Counted from the stretch's first letter, positions 11,395-23,178 are shown. The stretch is DNA of 64,000 nucleotides from Locusta migratoria (GCA_026315105.1 CM048744.1:313727270-313791269); one strand, 5' to 3'. The notes: generated by a model from the sequence alone, not told the origin. Translations and numbers: made by a program.

Positions 11395-11639
11395 CAGAAG
11401 ACTTCCATTACAATTGCTTCGACGCAAAGCTTCCTTCTGGAGTAGTTTCACTCAGCCTCCAACAGGGTGCAGCACGGCCGACAATTTCTCGAGAGTACTC
11501 TAGAACCCTCTACCAGGCACTTAAATGTAATTTGCAGAGTATCCCATGTAGAATTTCTCGAGAATTTGCCTCAGAGTCGCGCGTTTCTCGAGCGTGCTCA
11601 TAGCCCATCGCTGTACAACAGTCAGACGCTAAAAAAAGA

Positions 11640-12360
11640 CAAAGTATCTTAGAGGGAAAAAGTGATAGACACGGTTCCCCGCTTATCAACATGGTAATTG
11701 GGCTTCATTTGATCTGTCTCGGGGAACACAGTGCCTGCATACGTTTGCTTGCACGCGGCGAGCCCTCGCAGCCGGCCTTTAGTCGAGAGACAATGAATCG
11801 TCCGCCTCGGCGACAACAGCAGCTCGCTGCGCAGACCCGGCTTTGAGACGGCCGGTGACAAACGTATGGTAATGTGCCGACTCCATTATTCATGGCCGAG
11901 ATGAATCACAAATTCTAATAAACGCGGCAAGCTTTTAGACGCCCCCTGAGCACTCTCCCCTTTCTTTCCCTTTTTTTCTTTTTTCTTTTTTTTTATTCAT
12001 TCATCGACAGGAGAGACTGCGCCCGCGGCGATCGGCGGCCTGGGACGGTCTTTACGCCCCGGCGGGAGCCACTTTAAAGTTTAAAGTCGGCACGCGCGAG
12101 CAACAGGCCGAGTCGGCGCGTCGGGTGGGGCGGGGCGCGGCTTAAAATTTCAAGGACGGCCTCAGCACGAGGCTCAGGCGGATTAATTAGCCGCCAGCCG
12201 TAAATCTGACAAACCCCAGCGCGGACCGCCGGCGCCGCGCCGCGCCGCGCATAGAATATGCATTAGCGCGCAGGCGCAGGCGCGGGCCACCTGCCGCCGT
12301 GCAGTGCGGGCGGCGGCGCAGCCCACTGCAGGTACACGCCCGACGGGCTCGAATTTCATA
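11640..12360. other. CpG-rich, apparently non-repetitive island
   Basis: A block with dense CpG (especially 12000-12360), none of the repeat families in this window, and short AT words (ttaaagtttaaag at 12073, attaattag at 12183) embedded in GC-rich DNA. A long pyrimidine tract at 11956-11998 followed by 'cgacag' resembles a plus-strand splice acceptor, opposite to the neuroligin gene. It could be an intronic enhancer or CpG-island promoter, or contain an exon of an unannotated transcript. No coding domain was recognised. The functional reading is inference. Confidence 0.35.
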
Positions 12361-12470
12361 GAGTGGAGACAGGACCGCCATGTTTGAGGCAAATTGAACT
12401 GTTGTCCGCCGTGTTATTTGGGGTATCGGCTGACGGGTGGTGTGCCTCACCCATTAGAGATCTTTACCTA

Positions 12471-12960
12471 CACTACTGGCCATTAAAATTGCAACACCAA
12501 CAAGAAATGCAGTTGATAAACGGGTATTCATTAGACAAATATATTATACTGAAATGTGATTACATTTTCACACAATTTGGGTGCATAGTTCCTGAGAAAT
12601 CAGTACCCAGAACAACCAGCTCTGGCCATAATAACAGCCTTGATACCCTTGGCCATTGAGTCAAACAGAGCTTGGATGGCGTGTACAGGTACACATGCCC
12701 ATGCAGCTTCAACACGAAACAACAGTTCATCAAGAGTAGTGACTGGCATATTGTGACGAGACAGTTGCTCGGCCACCATTGACTAGACGTTTTCAGTTGG
12801 TCAGAGATCTGGAGAATAGGCTGGCCGGGGCAGCAGTCGAACATTTTCCGTAACCAGAAAGGCTCGTACAGGATCTTCAACATGCGATCATGCATTATCC
12901 TGCTGAAATGTAGGGTTACGCGGGGATCGAATGAAGGGTAGAGCTGAGTTTTCCATTTCA
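12471..12960 (-). mobile_element. Tc1/mariner-like element, C-terminal half and one terminal repeat
   Basis: The left terminus is cactactggccattaaaatt just after a TA dinucleotide (12469-12470), as expected for a Tc1/mariner target. The minus strand encodes the transposase C-terminus: 'RPAYSPDL', a stop, 'PTENV', a stop, 'SMVAEQLSRHN', 'PVTTLDELLFRVEAAW', 'VHAIQALFDSM' and 'AVIMARAG'. The PAYSPDL..P.EN word precedes the third catalytic acidic residue in this family. At least two stops disable it. The other half and far terminus are missing; sequence similarity ends near 12950. It is a different family from the copy at 1985. Confidence 0.85.
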
Positions 12961-12994
12961 CTCAAGCTTTACTGTGGACACTGTGCAAATGTAG

Positions 12995-13176
12995 TTCAAA
13001 TTTTCAAATGTTTGTAAATCTATCGGACCAAACTGCGTGGTCATCAGTCCATAGCTTACAAACTACTTAAACCTAGGTAAACTAACCTAAGGACAAACAC
13101 ACACACCCATGCCCCAGGGAGAACTCGAACCTCCACGGTGAGAAACCGCGCGATCTGCAGCGAGGTGCTTTAGACC
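12995..13176 (-). mobile_element. SINE B
   Basis: SINE B copy lacking the last bases of the promoter head. The target duplication gtgcaaatgtag / gtgcaaatatag is at 12983-12994 and 13177-13188 (11 of 12 match). Confidence 0.88.
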
Positions 13177-13188
13177 GTGCAAATATAG

Positions 13189-13866
13189 CACTTGAAATCA
13201 TTACATTTGCAGATTAATAGCTGATGCGGTACTCAAGTACCTGGTGTACTCTGCGGCATTGGATCCTTACTTACGCTCGTTTTATACGATCGACGTTGTG
13301 GTGAAAACTGACTACTCCAGGTGTGTGTGCCTTTCGTGCCTGCGAGTAAATCAGCAGCCAACTCCATCGTGAGAACGTCTGTGACGTCAATGATCTGTGT
13401 CGATTGTAGAGTTCTAAATTTTCGAGTGTGATACAGAATGCGCATACGCAGAAACTAGTAACAGTAGTGATATCTGCTATAATCGGAAGTTAACTTATTC
13501 TGCCTGAGCGCATTCATATTCAAATTCTTTAACTGTATTCTGTTGTTTGGTTTGTGTTTTCATTACACCGAAAATGTTGCACCACAACCTAATATTGTTT
13601 CTCTTCTAATTTTATCCTCCAAAAGAGACGAAATATTTTCGTTTTACGGGGAAAAAGCCTACACTAAGTATATATACGGTCGTAAATATATAAACGTGTT
13701 TTACCGAAAATTATGTCAACAGGAGAGTCAGAACAGATGCGAAAATTATTTTCGATGTCATTTTACCGTTAGCAAGAAAACTAGATACAAACACTAAAGT
13801 TAATAGTCGCTTTGTAATGAATTTCCGATATTGTTTCATGTGTTTGCAGTATAAATTTTCTTCAGC
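13189..13866. other. Unassigned AT-rich sequence
   Basis: Nothing recognised. Confidence 0.4.
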
Positions 13867-13877
13867 ACACGAACGCG

Positions 13878-14069
13878 GCCGGCCGCGGTGGCCGAGGGGA
13901 CTGAGGCGCTCCAGTCACAGTCTGCACGGCCACTACGGTCAGGGGTTCGAATCCCCCCTCGGGCATGGATATTTGTGCCGTCCTTAGGATTAGCTAGTTC
14001 ATAAGTAGTTTGTAAGTTTAGGGACTGATGACCCCGTAGTTAAGTCCAATAAGCTATACAAACGTTTAA
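13878..14069 (+). mobile_element. SINE A, full length
   Basis: Plus-strand copy: promoter head 'ggccgcggtggccgagggg', B-box 'ggggttcgaatccccc', then body and tail. The target duplication acacgaacgcg / acacaaacgcg lies at 13867-13877 and 14070-14080 (10 of 11 match). Confidence 0.9.
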
Positions 14070-14661
14070 ACACAAACGCGTAAGTTTTCAAATGTTTCTA
14101 GGACACTTTCCCTATTATTTAGGTTCTCAATTTGGAACAACGTTTGCTACATAACATTGGAGAACATCAACTGTGAATTATCCTTTTCCTGTTCCTACGT
14201 AAAAAAGTGGTCTCATAATCTCACTTCTTCATTCAGTTGCGGAAATACAAAACAGTAGTTTGGTTTGGTGTTTACGACTAAACGACAACGACTACTCGAG
14301 ACATGCGAGACGCATTCCGTGAAAAGCACGCCAGAGGCGCTTTAGTAGACACCCACTCGTCTCTAGTAATCAACAGAGACAAGAAAGTTCGTCTTCTAAA
14401 AGAGACTTTACCTTGCATTTATCGTGAATCTTTGATTCAGCGCAAATTTCCAAGCGACTGGAAAGAGACGTAGGTGACTACCGTGTGTAAGAAAGATAAA
14501 AGAACGGGCCCACATAATTACAGTACAATATCATTAATAGAGATGATAATATCATGCACAATAAATTCCCAAAATATGCATTCATTCATGCACTATCAAA
14601 CTTCAAAACATGTACGATCAGCAGAAATAATCATTAGAATATACATTACCGTTCTAACTAA

Positions 14662-14854
14662 AAATGTTTGTAAAGCTCAAGGGCTTCAAGTGCGGGGTCA
14701 TCAATCCCTAAACTTACAAACTACTTATGAACTACCTTATACTAAAGACGACACAAACATCCACGCCCGAAGGGGGATTGGAACCCCCGACGGAGAGCGG
14801 CCTCGCACATCGCAGCATAGTGCCTCAATGCGCTTGAACACTCCGCCGCGGCAC
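14662..14854 (-). mobile_element. SINE A, old diverged copy
   Basis: Recognisable SINE A body ('cggggtcatcaatccctaaacttacaaac', B-box region 'gggggattggaacccccga') but with many substitutions and an altered promoter head. It is an older or divergent subfamily. No clear target duplication. Confidence 0.75.
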
Positions 14855-15026
14855 CGTTTTAACTCTGCAACATGATTTAGATAAGATAGCTGCATGATGC
14901 AAAAAGTGGCAATTGACCCTTAATAATGAGGAGTGTGAAGTCATCCATATGACCACTAAAAGAAATCCATTAAACTTCAAGTCAGTCAAAGCTACAGGCC
15001 GTAAATTCAACTAAATACCTAGGAGT

Positions 15027-15319
15027 CAGTGGTGGACTAGGGCTGTCGGAGGCCTGGGGCGGCGGCAAAACAAAATTAGGGCCCCGTCCACTCCGAAATA
15101 CAAGTATTACTATAAAAAAAGGTAGCTTTTTAGATTTGGAGACCCCCAATAACGAGAGGGACGGGACAATCTAAAAATGTAGTTTTCGAGACCTGGAAGC
15201 CCCAGTACGAGAGCCGAAGGTGCTTAAAAAAATAAAGTGCCTTCGAAGTATTTGGAGGGCCCCCAAAACGAAAGGCCAGGGACGGTCCGGCCCCCGCGCT
15301 CCCCCTTAGTCCGCCACTA
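15027..15319. mobile_element. Short hAT-like MITE
   Basis: A 293-bp element with ends cagtggtggactagg and ccttagtccgccacta and a perfect 8-bp target duplication ctaggagt (15019-15026, 15320-15327). It is inserted in the CR1-like copy; excising it joins 'aatacctaggagt' to 'aacaattac' and restores the host frame. Internal blocks such as 'ggcggcaaaacaaaat' match the larger relative at 10277. Confidence 0.92.
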
Positions 15320-15612
15320 CTAGGAGTAACAATTACAAACAAATTGGAAAGAGCACATAGAAAGTATTGTAGGGAAAGCGAACCAAAGTCTACCAAATTC
15401 TACGTTTCGTTGCCAGAACATTTAGAAGACGCAACAGTTATACTAAAGAAACTGCCTACACCTCACTAGTGCGTCCTATTTTGGAGTATTGTTCCGCATT
15501 GTGGGATCCCCACCTAGTGGGACTGAGAGACGCTTTAGAGAAAGTTCAGAGAAGGGCAGCTCATTTTGTATTATCGCGATATAGGGGAGACAGTGTTATG
15601 GAAATGATTGCA

Positions 15613-16087
15613 CTCTATTGAGTAATCTTTCCACTTTCTCATGTGATCCTGTTTCCCTTTGAACCCCAAAATCTGACTCAAAATTGAACGTGTCACCTAC
15701 ATTCAACTACTCTTCAAAATATTCCCTCCATCTTCCCACGGCATCCACAGGATTCACTAGCAGCTTTCCAGACATATCCGAAACACTAGTTAATTTCTCC
15801 TTCCCTCCCTTTCGAAGACTGCTAATTACGCTCCAGAATGCATTTCCCGCGGCTTGACCCAAAGTTTCTAACTTATTACGAAAGTCTTCCCATGATTTCT
15901 GTGTGTATTCTTCATTTGTCTGTTTGGATTGGTTTCGTTCTTCAAGATAACTTTATCAGTATGCATGAGTTCTGGTATGGAGCCATTTTTGAAACGCTTT
16001 GTTATTTTTACTTATTTACCTTTTTTTACGTTCTGCCTTAACTGTTTCAATCCACCTAGCTACCTGCTTCTTCCTGGCATAACGCTT
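15613..16087 (-). mobile_element. RTE/L1-like LINE fragment (linker before reverse transcriptase)
   Basis: The minus strand encodes, in pieces, 'EEYTQKSWEDFRNKLETLG', 'AFWSVISSLRKG' and 'NPVDAVGRWREYFEE'. This is the region between endonuclease and reverse transcriptase in RTE/L1-like LINEs, where W..YF.ELL precedes the fingers. Stops are present. It sits inverted between two CR1-like copies. Confidence 0.65.
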
Positions 16088-16088
16088 A

Positions 16089-16775
16089 TAAAATACAACA
16101 GTTTTACTAAAGAAACTGCCTACACTACACTTGTGCGTCCTATTTTGGATACTGTTGCGCATTTTGGGGTCCCCACCAAATGGGACTGACAGGCCATTTA
16201 GAAATCAAATGTTTAAATGTTTGTAGAACTCATGGGACTTAACTACGGGGTCATCAGTCCTTAAGCTTACAAACTACTTATGAACTAGCTAAGACTAAGG
16301 ACGGCACAAATATCCATGCCCGAGGGGGGATTCGAACCCCCGACCGTCGTGGCCGTGCAGACCGTGACTGGCGCGCCTCAGTCCCCTCGGCCACCGCGGC
16401 CGGCAGACCATTTAGAGAAAGTTCAGAGAAGGGCAGCTCGTTTTATACTATCGCGATATAGTGGAGAGAGTGTCACAGAAATGACGCACGAGTTGGGGTG
16501 GAAATCATTAAAACATAGGCGTTATTCCTTAAGATCTATTTTCGAAATTCCTTTCACCAACTTTCTCCCTTTCTCCTGAATGTGAACATATTTTATTAAC
16601 AGCCACCTACATGGGAAGACGTGATCATCAAAATAAAGTAAGAGAACGGAAAGATGTAGGTGTTCATTTTTTTCGCGAGCTATTAGAGAATGGAACTGTA
16701 GAGAAAAAGCGGTTCGATGAACCCTCTGCCATGCACTTCAGTGTGACTTGCAGAGAATTTATGTAGATGTAGATG
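16089..16775 (+). mobile_element. CR1-like LINE 3' end, interrupted by SINE A
   Basis: Bases 16105-16190 encode 'TKETAYTTLVRPILD' and 'HFGVPTKWD', and 16411 onward gives 'HLEKVQRRAARFILSRYSGESVTEMTHELGWKSL'-type sequence in short segments. The shared 3' tail follows and ends near 16775 in a (gtagat) run. A SINE A copy sits at 16203-16403. It is the best intact example of this subfamily's 3' end in the window. Confidence 0.85.
16203..16403 (-). mobile_element. SINE A, full length, inside a LINE
   Basis: Target duplication caggccatttaga / cagaccatttaga at 16190-16202 and 16404-16416, derived from LINE coding sequence. The SINE is therefore younger than the LINE. Confidence 0.92.
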
Positions 16776-17539
16776 TTGCACTTATCTGAAATTATAAGAG
16801 ACTCTCGAGACAAGCTTACCGTTATTTTTCTGTTAATTCCCCCTTACCCGTGATTAAATATTGATTCATAAGGCGAAAATGAAGTAGTTGAAAAAGTGAA
16901 ATGTCTCCTCAAAACCAAAGTAAAAACCCGATAATCATTAATTCCCAATTATTTTTTACCCAATTATTGCTATTTCTTACCGCCTCTACTCAGTTACTGC
17001 AGCAATCACAATACTGTACAAGATAACAACATTGCTCTTAGAAAATCGTGTCCCTAGATCAATTTTTACACAAGTTTTGTTGTAGCAGACCCAGGAAAAG
17101 CCATTATTAACGTATACTGGTGTACCCCTAGACACTGGGCGGTACATATTGTAACTGCAGTAGTCTGTAAGTGACAACGAAAATACGACTTCAGAAAATG
17201 TGGAAGAATACGGTTTAGTCATGTGTGGGTTCGTACTTTACGCACAACACTAAGAAACATCGTTCTTCTCATAATTAATTCAATTACTGCACTCGCTTTT
17301 AAAATCATAAGACTTGTCCACTCCGTATGCATTATGGTTGTTACCCCGAGAGAATATTGAGGAGATCAGTGTGAGATGTGGAGCATCTAATGTAATGTAC
17401 ACATTTCATTATGCGTAGATCTTCAGGATATATGCTAAAGCCAAAAATTTAAATAGTATTTTCACAAAGTAGTTCTATGTTTCATGTTATATGAGATCAA
17501 AGTTTGGCGAAATATAAAACCAGCTTAAAATGTGTTTGC
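16776..17539. other. Unassigned AT-rich sequence
   Basis: No gene or known repeat seen. Confidence 0.4.
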
Positions 17540-17775
17540 CGCAGTGGAATAGCCGTGCGCACTGAGGCTCCCTGCTACGGTGCGCGCGGCCGTTGTCCGT
17601 CGGAGGTTCGAGTCCTTCCTTCGGCATGGGTGTGTGTGTTGTTCGCAGAATAAGTTAGTTTGAGTAGTTTATAAGTTTTTGGATCGATGACCACTGCAGT
17701 TAGGTCCCGTAAATTTACGAACATTTGAACATTTACTAAGTTTAGTCTTGGGACCGATGACTTCAGCACTTTGAA
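17540..17775 (+). mobile_element. Variant SINE B-like copy
   Basis: Head 'gccgcagtggaatagccgtg', B-box region 'ggaggttcgagtccttcc', 'gggtgtgtgtgttgttcgc' and a body with 'agtagtttataagtttttggatcgatgacc'. Both head and body differ from the standard SINE B, so this is a third subfamily. A further tail-like word 'cttgggaccgatgacttcagcactttg' follows to 17775. Confidence 0.75.
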
Positions 17776-18587
17776 GCACAATAAACGGAAATATCTACCT
17801 GTTTAAAAGACTGACAGAAAAGCGAGAATCTAGCTGCCACAGTCCTCATCCCTTTCACCCCTGCACGCACAATTGTGCGTGTATTGTTTTGCTCGCTTTA
17901 TTTCTTTGTAATTCACGCTAGGAAGTTCTGGCCTGCATCACACAATCGTGGATGGACTGTGGTAACGTCCGCAACGTGTTTTAGTTCCAGGTTTCTACAC
18001 TTTGTGGTACCAGCAGTCGGCAAACGTCTAGTACGCTTACAATGGCAGCAAGAAAGACTCGTTGACAATGGGTTGATATCCTTGCTTTGACATGTGAAGC
18101 TATCATATCTGACAGCCAGTTGATTTTATATGATCCTGTGATTTTATTATGTCATTTCTTTCAAAGACATGTTACTGAAAGATGGTACAGATCATAAAAA
18201 TGTGTAGCTAGACCCAAAACAGACAAATGTGTGGGTACAAAATTTTTGAAAATAAATTTATTTTCTGTTTTGTAATGAATTGCTGTATTTATTTTGTATC
18301 TTAAACGTCCTCTCTATACTAATGTCACGTTACCTACGAACTTGGGTCTGAAAGGGTCATTCCGTCTACTTCAGTTTGGTGTGCGAACATATTCTCCCTT
18401 TTTATGCTGAAAGAGAGTAGCAGAGAGTGGCGGTATAAGAGAAGAGGCACTGGCAGTGGGAGGCAGAGAGGAGGCACTGAAAATGAAAAAGAGCATTAAG
18501 TAAGGAGCATGCATAACCTCTGAGGGTCTGGATCCCAGAGAGCAAAAAACTTTATTATTAAATTTTATCTTCATTCCCCCATCCCCT
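17776..18587. other. Unassigned sequence
   Basis: Nothing recognised. 18400-18540 is purine-rich. Confidence 0.4.
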
Positions 18588-18600
18588 ATACTCACATACT

Positions 18601-18847
18601 GTCCGCCTCCGTAGTCCAGTGGACAGCGTGGTTGGTTGCCACGCAAGGGGCCCGGGTTCGATTCCCGGTCGGGTAGGAGATTTTCTCCACTCGGTGACTG
18701 GGTGTTGTGTCGTCCTCATCATCATTCCATCATCATTGACATGCAAGTCGCCGAAGTGGCGTCAGATAAAGAGACTTGCACCAGGCAGGCTGAACACGAC
18801 CCCAGTTGGGGTCTAACGGTCATTAATGCCACACGATCATCATCATC
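18601..18847 (+). mobile_element. SINE C (tRNA-derived, CAT-repeat tail)
   Basis: Different SINE family. The head 'cctccgtagtccagtggacagcgtgg' has the layout of a tRNA 5' half, with B-box 'gggttcgattcccgg'. The body is unrelated to SINE A/B and the element ends in (atc)n. The perfect 13-bp target duplication atactcacatact lies at 18588-18600 and 18848-18860. Its (atc)n tail suggests a different partner LINE from that of SINE A/B. Confidence 0.9.
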
Positions 18848-18860
18848 ATACTCACATACT

Positions 18861-18970
18861 AGTGTTCCGGCCTAGAAGTTACAAGCCCATGCAAACCATC
18901 CACCCGCTTCTAATGACCACGCTGTCGACGGGGCGTTAAACCATAATCTTTCTTCCTTCCTCCCTTCGAA
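18861..18970 (+). mobile_element. 3' fragment of another SINE family
   Basis: Contains 'ctgtcgacggggcgttaaacc' followed by a (ttcc)-rich tail, a sequence I associate with insect tRNA-derived SINE 3' ends. No head is present. Confidence 0.45.
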
Positions 18971-19339
18971 ACATCTACAAGGACATGTGTAGAGAGGAGA
19001 CACAAGCAGCGGATTGTGAGAAAGAAATAAGCAATTGCTAATGTGACAGAAAAAAATGGGACGTAGATGATGGGCAGGAAGACAAAGTAAGTGGGAGAGA
19101 AGTAAACAGCAGTAAGGAAGACCGACACAAATAGAAAGAGAGGCAGGCGAAGTGACAATGGGAAAGAAAGGAAGCGGCGGAAGAGACACAAATCCAGACA
19201 GAGGTGGTGAAAGGGAGATAGCGGTTCTGACATTTCTTCACGATGATTGACTGCTGGATTTTGTGTGTCCTGTGTTAAAAGACCACGAATATGTCGAAAT
19301 GTTCGTGAGAATGTCAGATTGGGGCATCTGCTTCCCCAT
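18971..19339. other. Unassigned purine-rich sequence
   Basis: AG-rich on the plus strand. The long minus-strand frames here are compositional artefacts. Confidence 0.4.
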
Positions 19340-20530
19340 TGATTTGATTTTTTTCAGGGAAGCCAAAACAGTCTTGGTCCAACCCGCCACTGCCCGCACC
19401 GAAACTAAGTTTATTGTGCGGTATGGCTCCCTGTATATCTAGTAAAGCCAACCAATGCCCTTGAACAGTGCAAGGAATCCCTTTACCAGTTCTTTATTAG
19501 ACACTATTTCTTCGGGTCTGGTTGTCCCAAATGTTTTGTGCCTTTTACTCTCCAATGCAATGCATTCGAAGATTAGATGTGATGTAGTTTCATCACCGTC
19601 ATCACAGATCCTACATTTAGGGTCTTCTTCTGTTATTCCCATTGTATGTAGATGTTTTTTAAAAATTCCCATGGCCTGTCAGCAATCCAACCATGAGTCT
19701 AATCTCTCTCCTGTTCAGGCCCTGGATTGCAGAGCTTCTTTTAAAACATGGCTTTGGCATCATTACCTTGCCATGTTTTTGTTGGTAGACTTTGGTGCAA
19801 TATTCTACGTGCTGTCTTCTGAGCCAGTTACGTAGCTCCAATTTGATCATTGCCTTGATGATTATCAGGACAGGTTCTGGTCCAATAAATGGAGTGACTG
19901 CCCCCATCCTGGCTAATCTGTCGGCATGTTCGTTGCCACTGATCCCCGAGTGGCCAGGGACCCACAATAGGTTTACTCTATTGCTTTCCCCTAGCTCCAC
20001 CAGAACCCTGTGACATTCTGTAACAATTTTAGACCTTATTGCAGGAGCTGCCAGTGATCTCAGGGCTCCTGGCTGTCTGAATAGATATAGATGCTACGAT
20101 ATTTGTTGCACCTATGTAAATTCTCCTCCACACATGCCCTGATGGCAGTGATTTCGGCATGGAATACTGAGGCCAGTTTCCCTAGAGAGATGACGCCCTC
20201 CAGTCTTGGCTGCACCCCGTATACCCCGGCCCCAACGCCTTGGTCTGATTTTGACCCGTCAGTGAACCAGACAATATCCCCCGTACGGTGTCGAACTATT
20301 TTCTCCCACGGCTCCCTACTTCCAATTGTTATATTGAAAGGCTAGTTGAAGCAGTATGGGGTTATAATATATTCGGCTGGCATTTCCCCATCCTTTCCTA
20401 TATTTACCTCCCTTTTTAGTGTGTGATGCTTCCCCATTGTTCTGCCATTGTCTTTTAAACAGAAATATATATCTGCTTTGTTTTCGCTCAGACAGGGACA
20501 TTTTTCGAAAAGATTCCGGCGATTATGACT
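19340..20530 (-). mobile_element. RNase H-bearing LINE remnant (minus strand)
   Basis: The minus strand carries an RNase H domain in consecutive frames. 'DGSKSDQGVGAGVYG' (about 20250), 'HAEITAIRACVEENL' (20150) and 'IYIYSDSQ' (20090) lead, after a frameshift, to 'LLWVPGHSGISGNEHADRLA' (19920-19980). The D, E, D and H/D catalytic positions are all visible, so decay is by frameshift more than by substitution. Then 'CRICDDGDETTSHLIFEC' (19560-19610) is the zinc-binding tail. A candidate 3' UTR runs to about 19340. It is unrelated in sequence to the RNase H LINE at 7600. Confidence 0.75.
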
Positions 20531-20937
20531 ATCGCCTTCGTCAATAGCAGCTTGTGTTGTTTGTGTTGTTATAGTGTGCTAGTATAACCCATGAATCGCT
20601 TGTGATAACTCAGCATACGTCATTACGTCATTCTCCCAGAGATTGATCATCGTTGATAGGCTACGCGTTCTATTTTTGAAAGAATACATCATAATTCACC
20701 ACTGGCTTTCTGCGCGTATCGCAGCTTCACCAAGAGCCCCGATAGCTGTCACTTTTCAGGGACCCTGTAGGACATTCACAGCTAACGTGGCGGTCCCAGG
20801 ACATGCACAGAAGACTGGACCAAGGTGAAGATATAGAGACGGTGGCAAGACAGAAGTCGATAGAGAGGCTTATGTTCGAAGCAGACCAGCCATAGGAGGG
20901 AAACTGTCCAAGATGATGACGGAAGGAGAAAGGAAGA
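20531..20937. other. Unassigned sequence
   Basis: Nothing recognised. Confidence 0.4.
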
Positions 20938-21105
20938 TTAGTGTTTAGCGCCCCGTCTGCCTACGCTTGGGTTGGAAATCGCCAGTGCCCTTTGAAAGGA
21001 ACCATCCCGGCATTTGCCTGGAGTAATTTAGGGAAATCATGGAAAACCTAAATCTGGATGGCCGGAGGTGGATTTGAACCACCATCCTCCCTAAAGCGAG
21101 ATGAT
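20938..21105 (-). mobile_element. SINE D fragment (tRNA-derived)
   Basis: On the minus strand a B-box 'ggttcaaatccacc' is followed by 'ccggccatccagatttaggttttccatgattt' in short blocks and 'ggcaaatgccgggatggttcc'. A diverged piece of the same body recurs at 34540-34612. The ends are not defined. Confidence 0.6.
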
Positions 21106-21289
21106 GATGAGAGGCTATGAGATTGAAGGGCAGAGAGCAAGTAGAATACTGTAAAGTTTCAGTGCATTTAGGATACTTTTGCTAGCGCAAGTTTAGCACG
21201 CCAACTTATCACGGGATTTAGACAATATGAGTCTTTTCGTAATCCATTTTACGTGACTACACGTACATTAATGGGATTTGAGGCAATTG

Positions 21290-21900
21290 TGGACTGTGAT
21301 TATTCACTGTAGCTAATCCACACTGAAGTTATAAATGCGAAAGTAACTCCGTCTATTACGCTAAACCGATTTGGATGAAATATGGCATGGAGATAGCTTG
21401 AACGCTTGGGAAGGACATTGGCTACGTACGAAAGTGTGTAGTTCAGGATATTTACTGGTTTGAAGCATATAGTTCGAAATATGGAACAGTAATTACTCTT
21501 TGAAAAAGCTATATACTCTGATTTCATCGTATTTGTAAAAAATGATTTTATCTATATCTATAAATGTGAATGTCTGTTCGGTGTACGTTTATCACGTCTG
21601 AACACTAGACATAAAGAGCTAAAAATTTGTACAGTTACTAATGTCTACCTGGGAAGGCTTTAGCCTCGGTTTTATGGCGATCGGATAGCTATTTATCTAT
21701 ATATATATTAATGCGAATGTTTGTTCGGTGTACGCTTATCACGTCCGAACGACAAGACGCAAAGACTTAAATATTTGTACAGTTACTAATTTATATCTGA
21801 GGAAGGTTTTAGGGACGGTTTTATAGCAATCCGATAGATATTTAGTAATTTGAAGAATATAACGCGAAGTGCGGAACAATAATTACTCTTTTTTTATTGG
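21290..21900. repeat. Unclassified dispersed repeat with ~180-bp tandem units
   Basis: 21300-21540 carries 'aaaccgatttggatgaaatatggcatggagatagctt...gggaaggacat', a word order I associate with a widespread arthropod repeat. It is followed by two diverged copies of a ~180-bp unit starting 'ctgttcggtgtacg' (21574 and 21722) and sharing 'acagttactaat' and 'ggttttatRgc'. No coding content; possibly a DNA-transposon or Helitron-type end. Confidence 0.45.
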
Positions 21901-21994
21901 TTGCATTGTTGCTTGAGGGTTAATGATGATAAAAGGGTGGAGTATATTGGGATGGAAAGTTATCGGTGTATATACATTTTACGTGCGTGTCTGT

Positions 21995-21997
<3 letters not shown>

Positions 21998-22030
<33 letters not shown>
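21998..22030 (+). repeat. (GT)n microsatellite
   Basis: Pure GT run; the Cys-Val frames across it are artefacts. Confidence 0.95.
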
Positions 22031-22032
<2 letters not shown>

Positions 22033-22039
22033 ATATTTC

Positions 22040-23118
22040 ACTCTGCAACGAAAACTACAGAACGCAAACGAATGGTCTGTAATTGTTGTCCGAAGTCTCC
22101 CGTTGTACACCATAGCATTTTCATGCCGATAGCTGTAAGGGAGTGGAAGTCGTCAAATTATAAAAAAAAATCGGACGGAAGGCCAGCGATGACGTTTGCT
22201 ACTCTATAGCAAGGATGTTACATACAGCGAAACGTAATGCCACAGACCATATCTTTGGTGTATGCGTCCTACAATGTCTTCAGCTCTTTCTCTGTAAGGA
22301 TAAGCATACGAATAAGGAAATGTAAGAATAAATAAATAAAGCAGTAAAAAAGAAATTTCTTTTAATACATCTCTTTAAAAAAAATCGATTTGACGTTTCG
22401 CACATTACATCAAGTGATCGATCTGTGATATATTACAATCATTATTGTTAAATTTTGTGATTGGATTCTTCGAAACAGAGTGCATTTTTACGTGTGATTT
22501 GATCTACACTACTTACTTTCCTGATAAACGGTAAGTGCATATATTTCTGCAATATGGTAGGAATATTTTTCAGTTCCTTCAAAACCAGTCTCATAGCACT
22601 ATACTTAAAGATAGTTTATCTATCATAATCAACTTACACGCGAGTGGATCCGCGGGTTTGAGCTAGTTGTTTCAATATAAGTCAACGTATTAATAATCAC
22701 ATCCTCAAAGTGTGTCATCCATACTTCCATACTAACAAGTAAGGACAGTGTGGCTGCTGAGCTATGAGGTGTGAAGGCTCACAGCGACGGCGTCATTCAA
22801 TCACTGTATGACAGACATACGTCGTGTCTTGACATGTAGAGTGTGGGGGACTTTCCTTTAGGCAACATTTTATTATAATTCACTAACCTTGTTAATGAGC
22901 GATTGGTCATCATGCGGAAAAGGAGTCAAAAATGAACACACTGCGATGCGTTGAAATGGAAATCAGAAAGAGTTGGCATGAGTTTTTCTTGTTGCAAAAT
23001 CTCACTTATTACAAGACGAGCAAGAAGCCCCAAAAACTCTACTTCAGTAGGAAAGTAATGCATTGAGGCATATCGGAGATATAGCTAACATTTGAATATC
23101 TTTACTTTAATAAAAATG
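22040..23118. other. Unassigned AT-rich sequence
   Basis: Nothing recognised. Confidence 0.4.

Positions 23119-23119
<1 letters not shown>

Positions 23120-23175
<56 letters not shown>
23120..23175 (+). repeat. Poly-T tract (56 nt)
   Basis: Uninterrupted T run, possibly the poly-A tail of a minus-strand retrocopy, but no recognisable body lies at 23176-23290. Confidence 0.95.

Positions 23176-23178
<3 letters not shown>

Larger units (their letters stand above)
14280..15612 (+). mobile_element. CR1-like LINE reverse transcriptase, broken by two insertions
   Basis: Reverse-transcriptase finger region near 14460-14560 reads 'VCKKDKRTGPHNYSTISL', the decayed form of the KKGDR..NYRPISL motif. 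The palm is missing. The sequence resumes at about 14866 with the post-palm region and 'KYLGVTITNKLE'. From 15440 it gives 'CVLFWSIVPHCG' and 'EKVQRRAAHFVLSRYRGDSV' in shifted frames. SINE A (14662-14854) lies in the gap, and a hAT-like element (15027-15319) splits the KYLGV word. The copy stops at 15612, where an inverted RTE/L1-like fragment begins. Confidence 0.75.

Noticed and set aside
18872..19241. Three hydrophobic minus-strand frames resembling membrane proteins
   Set aside because: Pyrimidine-rich composition gives Leu/Phe/Ser runs in all frames; no splice or homology support.
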